Source: Ailurus styani (Eukaryota; Chordata; Mammalia; Carnivora; Ailuridae). Taken from it: a stretch of DNA of 64,000 nucleotides. The stretch covers positions 470,407 to 534,406 of the forward strand of contig LNAC01000743.1 of NCBI GenBank assembly GCA_002007465.1. Direction: 5' to 3'. The position numbers were made by a program, and so were the translations under genes. The notes beneath the pieces were generated by a model. It saw nothing but the letters and a program-made list of their open reading frames with translations. It searched no databases and was not told where the DNA came from. Shown in pieces: positions 22,284 to 34,250 of this stretch (the first letter of the stretch is position 1; the number at the start of each line of letters is the position of its first letter).

Positions 22284-24444
22284 AGAGTATTCTTGGCTAC
22301 AGATTTTTCCCATTCAGCACTGATATATATATGATATATATCACTGATATAAATATATATCCACTCTTTTTTGGCTTGCAAAGTATGTGTTGAAAATCCC
22401 ATATTTGCTTTATGGGATTTCTCTTTTATGTAATTGTCATCTTTAGTCTTGTTGCTTTTCAGATTTCTTCTTTATCACTATATTTTGCCAATTTAATTAC
22501 AATATGTCTTGTTGTGGGTATGCTTTTGTTGATTTTGTTGGGGATTCTCTGTGCCTTCTGGGTATGCATATCTGCTTCCCTCCCCAGATCAGGGAAGTTT
22601 TCAACTATTATTTCATCAGATAAATGTTCTGCCAGCTTTTCTCTCTCTCCTTCTTCTGGGTTTACTATAATATGAATGTTATTATGTTTGATGGTGTCAC
22701 TGATTTAACTAACTCTCTTCTCATTTTGCATAATTGTTTTTTTTCTCTTTCTTTTGTTCAGCTTGATTACTTTCGATTATTCTGTATTGTAGGTAGTTAA
22801 TTCACTACTCTGCTTCTTTCATCCTGACTTTCACTGCATCAAGCCTGTTTCTAATCTCAGTTGTTGTACTCTTTATCTCTGTTTGATGCATTTTTTTAAA
22901 TTTCTGTGTTAAAGGTCTCACTGATGTTTTCCACTCTTTTCTGAAAACTGGTGAATATCTTTATGATCATTGCTTTAAATACTCCATCAGACATGCTACT
23001 TATTTGTGTTTCATTTAGATTGTGGCTGTGACCTTGTCCTGTTAATTCATTTGGGGTAAATTCTTCTGTCTTCCTATTTTCTCTAAGTTTCTGTGCCTCT
23101 TTGTATGTATTAAAAAAGTAAGCTACATTTCCTGTTCTTGAGCATAATGGCCTTATGAAGGAGAGGACCTGTAGTGTGCTGGTGTGTAATGTTCACTGTT
23201 CCCCAAGTTTGGGTGCTTCCAAGAGTGTCTCCAAGGTGTGCTGTGTGTACTCTGCTTCTTTGTCTTGGCTTCTTTAACTTTTCAGGCCAGTCATCTGAAG
23301 AAGCTTTCTTTGTCTGTTGTGGGCAGTGTTTTGTCCCTGGATGTGACCCATGGTAACTAAGTGTACTCTGGTCTGCTCTTGAAATGAGTGCTGTCCCCAC
23401 CACCAAAATCAAAGCCGTATAAAATTTCCATTTGGAAGGCAAGGTGTGGGCATGGGTTTGGGCTAGTCTTCTAGAGGAAGGGCCTGGTGTACTGGGACTG
23501 AGGAAAGTGTGACTGGGAAGGGCAGTTTAGCAGATCATGGGAGGTGGGTTTTTCATAAGCAAGTTAGGTGTCAAGTGTTGGTGCTGTTCTGATGCCTGCA
23601 GGTGGCTCTGTGTTTATGCTGAGGTGCCGCAGTGGGAAATGGCACCTGCCAGTTCCTTTGTTCCCGGATATGTCTCTCTGTGAATGGTGCATCTCTGGGA
23701 CAGGTTCTAAAGTGAGAAAATAACCTCTACTGTGTGCCACAAGTGGTCTTCAGATTGCTGATTCTATGCTGTATATTTGTGGGCTGTTTGCCTGTTTTCT
23801 CTCCAAGAGAAGCACAATGCCTTTGAGTTCAATCTCAGCCAAGCCTGCTAACTTTTAAAACACTAGACTTTAAGCCCTGCAGGCTGTCAGTACTCATGAA
23901 ATTCAGCCCCTCTTACTTTCCAAGCCAATTGCTATAAGGATTTGTTTCCCCTGTGCACTCTCCTGTGTGTTAGTCTGTCTCTAGTCCTTCTCTGTGACTG
24001 CAGCTTCCTCTAATCTTAGTGGCCATGATCCCTTTCTCTCCCAAAACATGTCCCTGCACTTTCTACCTTTTTTGATGTGGCATCTTCTCTACCTTTAGTT
24101 GTGGAGTTTGTTCTGTCAGTCTTCCAGTCTGTTTCTTGGGTATTTAGGATGATTTGATAGTTATCTAGTTGCATTTGCAGGACAAAGTGAGGCTAGTGTT
24201 CTCCTACTCTGATGCCACCTTACCCCAACTCCATAATCCATATCTTTAATGTGTAGTGAAAGGGTAAAATTCTAATTAATTAAAATCAGGTTTAAAATTT
24301 ACCACTCAATAATTTAAAACATATACCAGGTATATCTGACCACAAGAACTAAATATTATTAAAAAAACTCATGTATTCTTAGTACTTAATGAGGAATAAA
24401 GAGTTGTAATTAGTAAATCTCACAGTAATGTTCAATTCATAAAT

Positions 24445-24515
24445 CACATATATCATATATATACACATATATATCAAATATAAATATATATACACACACA
24501 AACACACACGTATAT
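24445..24515 (+). repeat. Mixed TA/CA low-complexity tract
   Basis: Alternating 'catatatatacacatatatat' and 'acacacacaaacacacac' runs. Confidence 0.9.
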
Positions 24516-25989
24516 TTGATTTTAATTTTTTCTAATTTAAATTTCAGTTTGATATCTGACATTGCCTTTAGAGCAGTCATTTACAGTTTCTGTAGACTTT
24601 CATATATATCATCTTATTTTATTTTGAGCATGAAGTAGATTTTTATTTCGTTTCATTTGTTACTTACTAAGACAGTGTTAAGGAGGAAGAAATTTTCTCT
24701 ACCCTTCAAAATTATTTTGGATAGTTAAGAATTAAATTGACATGAGTTGAATTAATAGGAGAAAATCTGCAGGATCAGCTAAGAGGGTCTTTGGTTACAT
24801 GCAGGATAGAAACCAAACACAAACTGGAGAAAATGAAAGCAGAGTTTATCAAATAGTGTAAGTGAGAGGTACAGAATAACAGACAGAGCGCTGGGGAGAC
24901 TCAGAAGGGAAAGCAGAATGGGTCTTGTCATTGCTTTGGTTTATGGGTTTATATTAGAAAAGGGTCCAAGGTACATGTTCCTTCAGGAGTCCGGGATAGG
25001 TTCTGATCAAAGACAAGTGAGTAATAGGTATTTTTTTATAAATCATCAAAGATGGCGGTATTGATGCCAGTGTCAGCTAAGGTTTGTTTAAAGTTAATGT
25101 TCTGGGACATGTCTGGGATCTGGTTCTTCTTAGATGTAATCAGGTGTTGGTGGGCCTAGGACAAAACTCAGAGAAAGATTAATTTTCTTGCTTCCCCTTG
25201 GAGTGGGACTATAGCTTCTTTAATTTTTACTCAGATGCAAAATAATATATCATGATTAAATGGGGCCTAGCAGAAATGGAGATTTTTCTAAAATAGAATC
25301 CTTTCAGCTTCCCTATCTCAGAACAATTTGTTTTGGAGGTGAAATATACCTTGGAGTTCAACTATCCTGATTCTTCCAAGCATTTTCTACCAAGGTGTCC
25401 CCACCAGAAAAAGAAAAACAACTGGCCACTTTAGTGACCTTGGAATTCATCAAAATATAGTATTACCTTTAAGTATTACACTTTAATTATTGAAAAATAA
25501 GGACATTTTGAATTCCACTCTTCACTGTTTTGTACTTGTTAAGAAAAATAGAATCATTTTTATGTCATATGATTTTATTTATGTTACTGCCATTGAATTA
25601 GAATCAGCTAAAGTTCTTCCATTGTCTATATTTAAATACTTAAATTCAGCCTGGCATTCAATATGCTCTAGTATCCGGATTTAGTCTAGTTAAAAACATA
25701 TAAAGTTTAGAATCAGAAGTATCTATATGAGTTGCACAGTTCAAACACAAATATCCAACTATCATCCCTTCAGTAATCCCCCATTTCAAATAAATTGGGT
25801 ATTCTTTATCCTAAAACACTTCTCTGCTGTTAATTTTTCAATGCCAACAAAGAATGACTGAACTACCTTCATATATATTACAATCTGTCCCCTGGATTCT
25901 ATGAGAGTCACCTTTCTATGTCTCTTCTAATGTGCCCTATTCCCCAAGTATAAAACTACACATAGTCCTGCAAAGGAGTCATACTTTCT

Positions 25990-26265
25990 TGCCTCAGCAC
26001 CTTTCTGTAGCATAGCCCTTCCTACTGCCACTATTCCACATTCAACCAACCTTCTGTACTGTTATTAGACTTTCCTTTATTTCTTTAGTCTTCAAAAATA
26101 CCTCCATTCTTGAATTAGCACATTGTAATATAATTATTTATTTATATATGTGTGTTTTCCATTTGAATACCAGAGTTTTAATGTCAGGTTTCTTGTGACA
26201 TTTATCTTTGTTTCTGAAGTGCTTAACATAATATCTGACACAATGTAGAAGCCTCATTATTTTTT
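25990..26265 (+). mobile_element. Possible ancient LINE-2 3' fragment
   Basis: The block 'atctttgtttctgaagtgct' followed by 'taacataatatctgacacaa' resembles the conserved 3' end of mammalian L2, preceded by a 'gccttcctactgcc' type stretch. Similarity is weak and judged by eye. Confidence 0.4.
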
Positions 26266-26344
26266 TATAAAAGCCATGCTATATAATATTAGTATTAGAA
26301 AGGAGCTTGGGGATTATCTAGTTTTACAACTACTTTTACACATA

Positions 26345-26752
26345 TAAATTTTATTCAGTGTACAGACAGTACAATATTGGTTTCTGGAGTAGAATTCAGT
26401 AATTCATCACTTACATACAACACTCAGTGCTCATCACAACAAATGCCCATCATACATTTAGCCCATCCCCCACCCACCTTCCTCCATCAACCAGGTTTCT
26501 TCTCTATCATTAAGAGTTTCTTATGGTTTATTTCCTTCTCTTTTTTTTTCTTTATCCCCTTCGCATATGTTCATCTGATTTCTTTCTTAAATTCTACATA
26601 TGAGTGAGATCATATGCTATTTGGCTTTCTCTGACTGCCTTATTTCATTTTGCATAATACACTCTGGTTCCACCCATGTCTTTGTAAATGGTAAGATTAC
26701 TTTTTCTTTTTCTTTTTCTTTTTCTTTTTTTTTTTTTGATGGCTGACTACAT
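26345..26752 (-). mobile_element. LINE-1 3' end, 5'-truncated
   Basis: Reversed L1 3' UTR ('gtagaattcagtaattcatc', 'aacactcagtgctcatcaca') is followed by the last part of ORF2 ('catatgagtgagatcatatg'). It is truncated near 26752 after a T/C-rich run. Non-coding. Confidence 0.85.
26699..26730 (+). repeat. (TTTTTC)n tract
   Basis: About five hexamer units end in a pure T-run, inside the minus-strand L1 fragment. Confidence 0.9.
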
Positions 26753-26981
26753 TTTTAAGGAAAGGAAAATTTTGTTCCATACAGCAATAGGAATTTCCCA
26801 AATTTATAAGGCTGTTACTTTGTAGTGAAAAAGATTCTTTAATTCATATTAAAGTATGGTAAATGGAAGAAATATTTGACTATTAACATCTGTTTTGGTA
26901 TTTATGTAGGCTCTACCATGATGATCTCTAAGTATTTAGATGAAAACATTGGGTTTATGACGGGGAGAAAATTATTTTTTT

Positions 26982-27179
26982 TTAAAGATTTTATTTATTT
27001 ATTTGACATAGAGAGAGAGAGATTACAAGTAGGCAGAGAGGCAGGCAGAGAGACAGGGAGAGGAGGAAGCAGGCTCCCTGCTGAGCAAAGAGCCCGATGC
27101 GGGCCTGGATCCCAGGACCCTGAGATCATGACCTGAGCCGAAAGCAGAGGCTTTAACCCACTGAGCCACCCAGGCGCCC
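26982..27179 (-). mobile_element. Can-SINE (young)
   Basis: A perfect 16-bp target duplication, agaaaattattttttt, lies at 26966-26981 and 27180-27195. The head and body match the window consensus. Confidence 0.97.
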
Positions 27180-27195
27180 AGAAAATTATTTTTTT

Positions 27196-28221
27196 AACTT
27201 TACTTATTTCCCAATTGACTTGGAATTTTGACAGAAGAATGTCCAATGTTTTCTTACATATAATAGTAGTACAATTCTGATACAAACCAAAGGAAATATG
27301 AATCATACAGACTAGAGATTTCAATAGAATATTTTAAATTTCACTCCAGGAGCGCTTGAGGCTTAGAAAAGTCTGAGATCTTAAAATATCATACTTAATA
27401 CTTCAGATAGAAAGCACTACTGCATTTCCAAAGCCATAATTTTACTTTCAAAATAGGTGTTCACTATTTGTAAAACATTTTCATTACTGTAGCTTTTAAT
27501 CAATTTTAACAAGGTTCTGTCCTTGTTATAGCTAAAATAATTATTACTAAGGAGTCTTAATTTATAAACTATTATTATAAAAGTCCTAGAAAGTCCCTTT
27601 GTCAAGTACATATATGTTTCCTAGGTGACTCTGTGTTTCACTATACATCATTCAAAATATCATACTTTAATCTTGTCAATACTTTTTCATTTTACATGCT
27701 TCTATCATAGTGCTCATTAAGTCTTTTCTTAACTGCCTACTTCCTCATGAACTCTGTGTTCTGTTCCTTGGACATTTGTAGAAAGTAAGTCAATTTGCTG
27801 AATGAAAAGTTGAATAAACCATCTTTTAAAGTACATCTTTAAGAAACTCTTAGATGAATTGATACACTGTTACTAATACCATAATATAAGAGAATATAGC
27901 AAATATTTTTCTAGCTATCTAAAAATATAGAGTTCATGGGAAAGGGGACAGTTAAGAAAAAAAATTAAATCAAAGCTTAAGTAAGCACTTGAAGCACTAT
28001 GTGGAAATGAGAAAACAAATTTTAAACTATCCAATATTGCACTCAATTTATGGGTGACTTGGCATGCTTTACTGGAGTAAGGAAATAAGACAAAGCACTT
28101 TTAAAAATATCAGAAAATATACTGACCCTCATGAAGAAATGTTGTTTTAAATGGAATGTGGAAAAGGTGAGAACTGAGTTGAAATAATTAACTTCCTATG
28201 AAAATATGTTTGCCATCCTAT
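27196..28221. other. Unassigned AT-rich DNA
   Basis: About 1 kb without recognised gene or young repeat. A stretch around 27690-27820 faintly recalls old L2/MIR tails, too weak to call. Confidence 0.5.
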
Positions 28222-29332
28222 AGATCTGTGTTTTAGAACAGACTGAAGCAAGATGGCGGAGGAGTAGGAGACCGATTATCATCAGGTCCCAGAAATTCAC
28301 CCAGATAGATATCAAACTATTCTGAATACCTATAAATTCTACAGGAGATCAAAGAGAAGAAGAGCAGCAATTCTAGGAACAGAAAATCGACCACTTTCCA
28401 GAAGGTAGGACGTGTGGATAAGTGAATCTGAGGTGATGGGAAGACAGACCCTGGGGGGAGGGGCCGGCTCCCAGCAAGTGAGAGAGCAGCGGAGCACAAA
28501 GTCAGAACTTTTAGAAGTTGCCTCCACTGAGGGTCATCGCCCCAAAGGACAAGCGGTGAGTGAAGACCTCACGGGGACATTGTGGTCTCAGGAACCATGG
28601 AGACACCAAAAGACCAGGGATATCTGAGCATGACAGAAATCCCAGGTATCTGAGAAGAGGAGCTGACTGGAGAAATGGAGCCAAGCTGAGAAGGTGTCTC
28701 TCAGCTTGGTTTTACCTTTGGCGGTGATCCAAAGAACAGCCGGGCCACTGCTCTGTGAGCAGGGACCCCACAGGCGGCAGACCCAGAGAGACCCACTCCT
28801 TCCTCCTCTGGGAGGAGCAGCATGGGAGCAGCTGCAGGAATCTGACAGGTTTGGAGATTCTAAACAGGGTCACGTGCCAGAGGTAGAAATGCTCAGTCAC
28901 AGGCCGGGTGAGCTTGGAGTGTGGCCAGAGACCAAGGAGACAGGAGGGACTGACTGCTTTTCTCTGAGGGTGCACTGAGGAGTGAGGCCCTGAGCTCTCA
29001 ACTCCTCTGGGTCAGAGACTGGGAGACCGCCATTTTTATTCCCGTCCTCCAAAGCTGATCAGAAAGCATTCAAAAAACAAAAGCTTCTGAGAGCGAACCT
29101 GAGATGATTACTTAGCCTGGCCTCTGGCGAGGGCGGTGCAATTCCACCTCAGGCAAAGACACTTGAGAACCACAGCAACAGGCCCCTCCCCCAGAAGACC
29201 AGCAAAAACATCCGGCCAAAGCCAACTTCAAGATCAATGAGAATTGTGGAACTCCAGAGCGAGGGGAAAGCAAGCAGAAAATTAATGGCTTTTTCCCCAT
29301 GATTCTTTAGTCATTCAAAAGTAATTCTTTGA

Positions 29333-29530
29333 CGGAGCCTGGGTGGCTCAGTGGGTTAAAGCCTCTGCCTTCAGCTCAGGTCATGATCTCAGGGTCCTGG
29401 GATCGAGGCCCACATTGGGCTCTCTGCTCAGCAGGGAGCCTGCTTCCTCCTCTCTCTCTGTCTGCCTCTCAGCCTACTTGTGATCTCTCTCCCTCTGTGA
29501 AATAAATAAATAAAATCTTTAAAAAAAAGT
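29333..29530 (+). mobile_element. Can-SINE (young) in the LINE-1 5' UTR
   Basis: A perfect 13-bp duplication, agtaattctttga, lies at 29320-29332 and 29531-29543. The first bases of the head ('cggagcctggg') differ from the usual 'ggcgcctggg'. Confidence 0.97.
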
Positions 29531-29871
29531 AGTAATTCTTTGAATTTTATTTTTTCTCATACTCTTTTCTTTTAAATTTTTCCCTTTTCCTATTTTAACC
29601 TTTTCTAACTATTATATCTTATCAACAAATTTTATTTTTTTAAATTTTTATTGTTATAGTAAAATTTTATCCCTTCATTGTATTTAACCTTATTTTTTGT
29701 ATACATATAGGGTCTGCTCAATTCACCAGTGTAATAGAGAGAGAGAGATACAGAGATAGAGCTAGAGTCAGTTACAGAGATAGATATAGAAACAGAAATA
29801 GAAAATATAGATAAAGATATAGGGAATTGCTTTATTTTATTTTATTTTATTATTTTTTTGTTTGCTTGATT

Positions 29872-29906
<35 letters not shown>
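29872..29906 (+). repeat. (TTG)n microsatellite
   Basis: About 11-12 uninterrupted TTG units in the L1 5' region, after a TTTTA-rich stretch. Confidence 0.97.
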
Positions 29907-29907
<1 letters not shown>

Positions 29908-30029
29908 TCCCTCTTTCCTCTACCCCCGTTTCTAGGTCTCTTCTGATTAGGTTAGTGTATAATTCTCTGGGGTCATTGCTACACTTTAGAATTTTGTTCT
30001 ATCATCCATCTTTTCTTATCTGCAAAAAA

Positions 30030-30935
30030 ATGACAATGCAGAAAAAATCAACACAAAAAAATGAATAAGAGGCAGTAACAATGGCTAGGGATCTAATCTA
30101 TGCAGACATTAGTAACATGACAGAACTAGAGTTCAGAATGAGGATTATTAAGGTGCTGGTCCGGCTTAAAAAAGCATGGAAGATAATAGAGAATCCTTCC
30201 CTAGAGAAATAAAAATCCTTTCTGAAGAAATAAAAGAACTTAACTCTAAACAAGCTGAAATAAAAAAGCCATTAATGAGGTACAATAAAAAAATGGAGGC
30301 TCCTACTGCTAGGATAAATGAGGCAGAAGACAGAATTAGTGATTTAGAATACCAAATGTCAGGGAATAAAGAAGAGGGGGAAAAGAGAGACAAGAAACCA
30401 CTAGACCATGAGGGGAGAATTCGAGAGATAAGTGATACCATAAGATGAAACAATATTAGAATAATTGGGATCCCAGGAAAGGAAGGGGGGCAGAAGGTAT
30501 ATTTGAGCAAATTATAATACAGACTTTCCCTAATATGGTGAAGGGAACAAGCACCAAAATCCAGGAGGACCAGAGAACTTCCGTCAAAATCAATAAAAAT
30601 AGGGCCATACCCCGTCATCTAATAGTAAAATTTACAAGTCTTAGTGACAAAGAGAAAATCCTGAAAGCAGTTCGGACAAGATGGTATAATATACCATGGT
30701 AGAAATATTAAACTGACAACAGATCTATCCACAGAGACCTGGCAGGCCAGAAAGAACTGGCATGATATATTCAGAGCACTAAACGAGAAAAATATGCAGC
30801 CAAGAATACTAAAACCAGCTAGGCTGTCATTGAAAATAGAAGGAGAGAAAAAAAGCTTCCAGGAGAAACAAAAACTAAAGGAAATTGCAAACACCAAGCC
30901 AGCCCTGCAGGAAATATTGAAAGGGGTCCTTTAAG
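30030..30935 (+). pseudogene. LINE-1 ORF1 (RNA-binding protein), disabled
   Basis: L1 ORF1 encodes the trimeric RNA chaperone that coats L1 RNA. ATG at 30030 (a second at 30036) opens the frame, but TAA at 30066-30068 ends it after 12 codons. Coding similarity then continues: a charged Lys/Glu-rich coiled coil in an open frame at 30176-30448 and the RNA-binding C-terminal part across 30450-30930. It ends with the usual Leu-Gln-Glu-Ile-Leu-Lys-Gly-Val-Leu and a stop near 30934. Further frame changes follow the coiled coil. Length from start to end is about 300 codons, normal for ORF1, so the damage is point-like rather than a deletion. Confidence 0.85.
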
Positions 30936-31774
30936 CAAGGAGAGCCTAAAAGAAACACAGACCAGAAAGGAAGAGACACGATATACACTAACAGTCATAT
31001 TACCGGCAATATAATGGCTCTACATTCATATCTCTCAATATTTACCCTGAATGTAAATGGATTAATGCCCCAACTAAAATACAGAGTAGCAGAAAGTATA
31101 AAAAAAACAAGACCCATCGATATGCTGTCTACAAGAAACTCATTTTACACACCAAAACACCTCCAGATTTAAAGTGAGGGGGTGGAAAACAATTCGCCAT
31201 GCCAATGGACAGCAAAAGAAAGCTGGAGTGGCAAGCCTTATATCAAATAAATTAGATTTTAAACCAAAGAATATCATAAAAGATGAGGAAGGACACTGTA
31301 TCATACTTAAAGGATCTGTCCAACAAGAAGATTTAACAATCATAAATATCTATGCCCCTAACATGGGAGCAGGCAATTATATGAACCAATTAATAACAAA
31401 ATCAAAGAAACACATTGAAAATAATACAATATTAGTAGGGGACTTTACACCCCCCTTACTGAAATGGAAAGATCATCAAAGCAAAAGATCAACAAGGAAA
31501 TAAAGGCTTTAAATGACACCCTGGACCAGTGGGACATCACAGATATATTTGGATCATTCCATCCCAAAACAACAGAATACAAATTCCTCTGGTGCACGTG
31601 GAACATTCTCCAGAATAGACCATATTGTGGGTTACAAATCGGGTCTCAACAGATACCAAAAGTTTGGTATCATTCCCTGCATATTTTCAGACCATAATGA
31701 TCTGAAACTAGAAGTCAACCACAAGAGGAAAGTTGGAAAGAACTCAAATACATGGAGGCTAAAGAACATCCTAC

Positions 31775-34250
31775 ACTATGAAGAGTTTTGATTAAGAAAG
31801 GGTGCTGTAATTTGTCAAATGCTTTTTCAGCATCTATTGAGAGGATCATATGGTTCTTGTTCTTTCTTTTATTAATGTCTTGTATCACGTTGATTGATTT
31901 GCGAATGTTACACCAAACTTGCATCCCAGGAATAAATCCCACTTGGTCATGGTGAATAATCCCTTTAATGTGCTGTTGGATCCTATTGGCTAGTATTTTG
32001 TTGAGGATTTTTGCATCTGTGTTCATCAAAGATATTGGTCTGTGATTCTCCTTCTTGATTGGGTCTTTGCCTGGTTTGGGGATCAAGGTAATGNNNNNNN
32101 NNNNNNNNNNNNNNNNNNNNNNNNNNNNNNNNNNNNNNNNNNNNNNNNNNNNNNNNNNNNNNNNNNNNNNNNNNNNNNNNNNNNNNNNNNNNNNNNNNNN
32201 NNNNNNNNNNNNNNNNNNNNNNNNNNNNNNNNNNNNNNNNNNNNNNNNNNNNNNNNNNNNNNNNNNNNNNNNNNNNNNNNNNNNNNNNNNNNNNNNNNNN
32301 NNNNNNNNNNNNNNNNNNNNNNNNNNNNNNNNNNNNNNNNNNNNNNNNNNNNNNNNNNNNNNNNNNNNNNNNNNNNNNNNNNNNNNNNNNNNNNNNNNNN
32401 NNNNNNNNNNNNNNNNNNNNNNNNNNNNNNNNNNNNNNNNNNNNNNNNNNNNNNNNNNNNNNNNNNNNNNNNNNNNNNNNNNNNNNNNNNNNNNNNNNNN
32501 NNNNNNNNNNNNNNNNNNNNNNNNNNNNNNNNNNNNNNNNNNNNNNNNNNNNNNNNNNNNNNNNNNNNNNNNNNNNNNNNNNNNNNNNNNNNNNNNNNNN
32601 NNNNNNNNNNNNNNNNNNNNNNNNNNNNNNNNNNNNNNNNNNNNNNNNNNNNNNNNNNNNNNNNNNNNNNNNNNNNNNNNNNNNNNNNNNNNNNNNNNNN
32701 NNNNNNNNNNNNNNNNNNNNNNNNNNNNNNNNNNNNNNNNNNNNNNNNNNNNNNNNNNNNNNNNNNNNNNNNNNNNNNNNNNNNNNNNNNNNNNNNNNNN
32801 NNNNNNNNNNNNNNNNNNNNNNNNNNNNNNNNNNNNNNNNNNNNNNNNNNNNNNNNNNNNNNNNNNNNNNNNNNNNNNNNNNNNNNNNNNNNNNNNNNNN
32901 NNNNNNNNNNNNNNNNNNNNNNNNNNNNNNNNNNNNNNNNNNNNNNNNNNNNNNNNNNNNNNNNNNNNNNNNNNNNNNNNNNNNNNNNNNNNNNNNNNNN
33001 NNNNNNNNNNNNNNNNNNNNNNNNNNNNNNNNNNNNNNNNNNNCTTTAATGTGCTGTTGGATCCTATTGGCTAGTATTTTGTTGAGGATTTTTGCATCTG
33101 TGTTCATCAAAGATATTGGTCTGTGATTCTCCTTCTTGATTGGGTCTTTGCCTGGTTTGGGGATCAAGGTAATGTTGGCCTCATAAAAGGAGTTTGGAAG
33201 ATTTCCTTCCAATTATATTTCTTGGAACAGTTTCAGGAGAATAGGTATTAATTCCTCTTTAAATGTTTGGTAGAATACCCCTGGGAAGCCATCTGATCCT
33301 TAGCTCTTGTTTGTTGGGAGATTTTTGATGACTGCTTCAATCACGCATAAAACAAATAACCCAGACAAGAAATGGACAAAGGACATGAACAGACAGTTCT
33401 CCAAAGAAGACATCCAAATGGCCAACAGACGCATGAGGAAGGGCTCAACATCACTCGGCATCAGGGAAATACAAATCAAAACCACAGTGAGATACCACCT
33501 CACACCAGTCAGAATGGCTAAAATTAACAAGTCAGGAAAGGATGGATGTTGGTGAGGATGCGGAGAAAGGGGAACCCTCCCACACTGTTGGTGGGAATGC
33601 AAGCTGGTGCAGCCACTCTGGAAAATAGTATGGAGGTTCCTAAAAAGTTGAAAATAGAGCTACCCTACAACCCAGCAATTGCACTACTGGGTATTTACCC
33701 TACATATACAAAGGTAGTGATCCTCAGGGGCACATGCACCCAAATGTTTACAGCAGCAATGTCCACAATGGCCAAACTATGGAAAGAACCTAGATGTCCA
33801 TCAACAAATGAATGGATAAAGAAGATGTGGTTTATATATACAATGGAAAACAATGCAGCCATTACAAGAAACAAAATCTTGCTGTTTGCAATGATGTGGA
33901 TGGAATTAGAGAGTATTATGATGAGTGGAATAAGTCAATAAGAGAAAGATAATTATCATATTATTTCTCTGATCGGAGGAACTTGAGAGTCAGGGTGGGG
34001 GGGTTGTGGGTGGTAGGGAGGGAAAAATAATGAAACAAGATGGGATGGGGAAGGAGACAAACCATAAGAGACTCCTAATCTCAGAAAAGAAACTGAGGGT
34101 TACTGGGGGGGTGGGAGGGTAGGTATAGGCTGGATGGGTTATCGACATTTTGGAGGGTTTGTGCTTTGGTAAATGCTGTGAAAGATGTAAGTCGGATGAT
34201 TCACAGACATGTACCCCTGAGAAAAGGAATAAAAATAAAAAATAAAATAA
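31775..34250 (+). mobile_element. Nested LINE-1 with inverted 5' part (twin-priming structure)
   Basis: This insertion splits the host ORF2 between two copies of aaagaacatcctac (31761-31774 and 34251-34264). The left part, 31775-33346, is reverse-transcriptase sequence in minus orientation; the right part, 33347-34250, is the ORF2 C-terminus, 3' UTR and A tail in + orientation. An inverted 5' part joined to a normal 3' part is the hallmark of twin priming during L1 integration. ORF2 sequence between the two parts (roughly the region after the reverse-transcriptase core) is missing at the inversion point. An assembly gap lies inside the inverted arm. The A tail ends in 'aataaaaataaaaaataaaa'. 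Confidence 0.93.
32094..33043. other. Assembly gap (950 N)
   Basis: A run of 950 N. The 131 bases before it (31963-32093) and after it (33044-33174) are identical, so the gap probably marks two contig ends that overlap. Long frames drawn through it have no meaning. Confidence 0.99.

Larger units (their letters stand above)
17756..24236 (-). mobile_element. Nearly full-length LINE-1, minus strand, 5' UTR present, 3' UTR missing
   Basis: From 24236 leftward the minus strand starts with an L1 5' UTR ('gttggggtaaggtggcatca'), the same 5' UTR type as the + strand copy at 62450. A 5' UTR of about 1.2 kb and a decayed ORF1 follow (about 23000-22100), then ORF2 with endonuclease (about 21800-20700), reverse transcriptase (about 20600-19200) and the C-terminal region down to 17757. 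The ORF2 end and 3' UTR are absent; the element ends at a GT microsatellite. All frames are broken. Two Can-SINEs in opposite orientation interrupt the endonuclease part, and a T/A-rich expansion lies at 19700-19800. Confidence 0.88.
24237..26344. other. Mostly single-copy DNA
   Basis: About 2.1 kb without SINE or young L1. It holds a mixed TA/CA microsatellite near 24450, a possible old LTR-like block (24655-25320) and a probable L2 scrap (25990-26265). No exon was recognised; the longest frame, 25490-25684, looks random. Confidence 0.5.

Noticed and set aside
23110..23442. 110-codon minus-strand frame considered as a host exon
   Set aside because: It lies within the 5' UTR of the minus-strand L1 that ends at 24236; no protein family was recognised.
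28412..29300. GC-richer segment with several 60-95 codon frames, considered as a CpG promoter or exon
   Set aside because: It is the 5' UTR of the full-length L1 at 28236; its position between the L1 start motif and ORF1 explains it.
29745..29830. GA/GATA-rich stretch considered as a regulatory element
   Set aside because: It is low-complexity sequence within the L1 5' region, with no distinct motif arrangement.
31983..33212. A 409-codon minus-strand frame and two + strand frames of 335-339 codons (32042-33074)
   Set aside because: They exist only because the 950 N in the assembly gap contain no stop codons. The few real codons at their ends are L1 ORF2 or its antisense.
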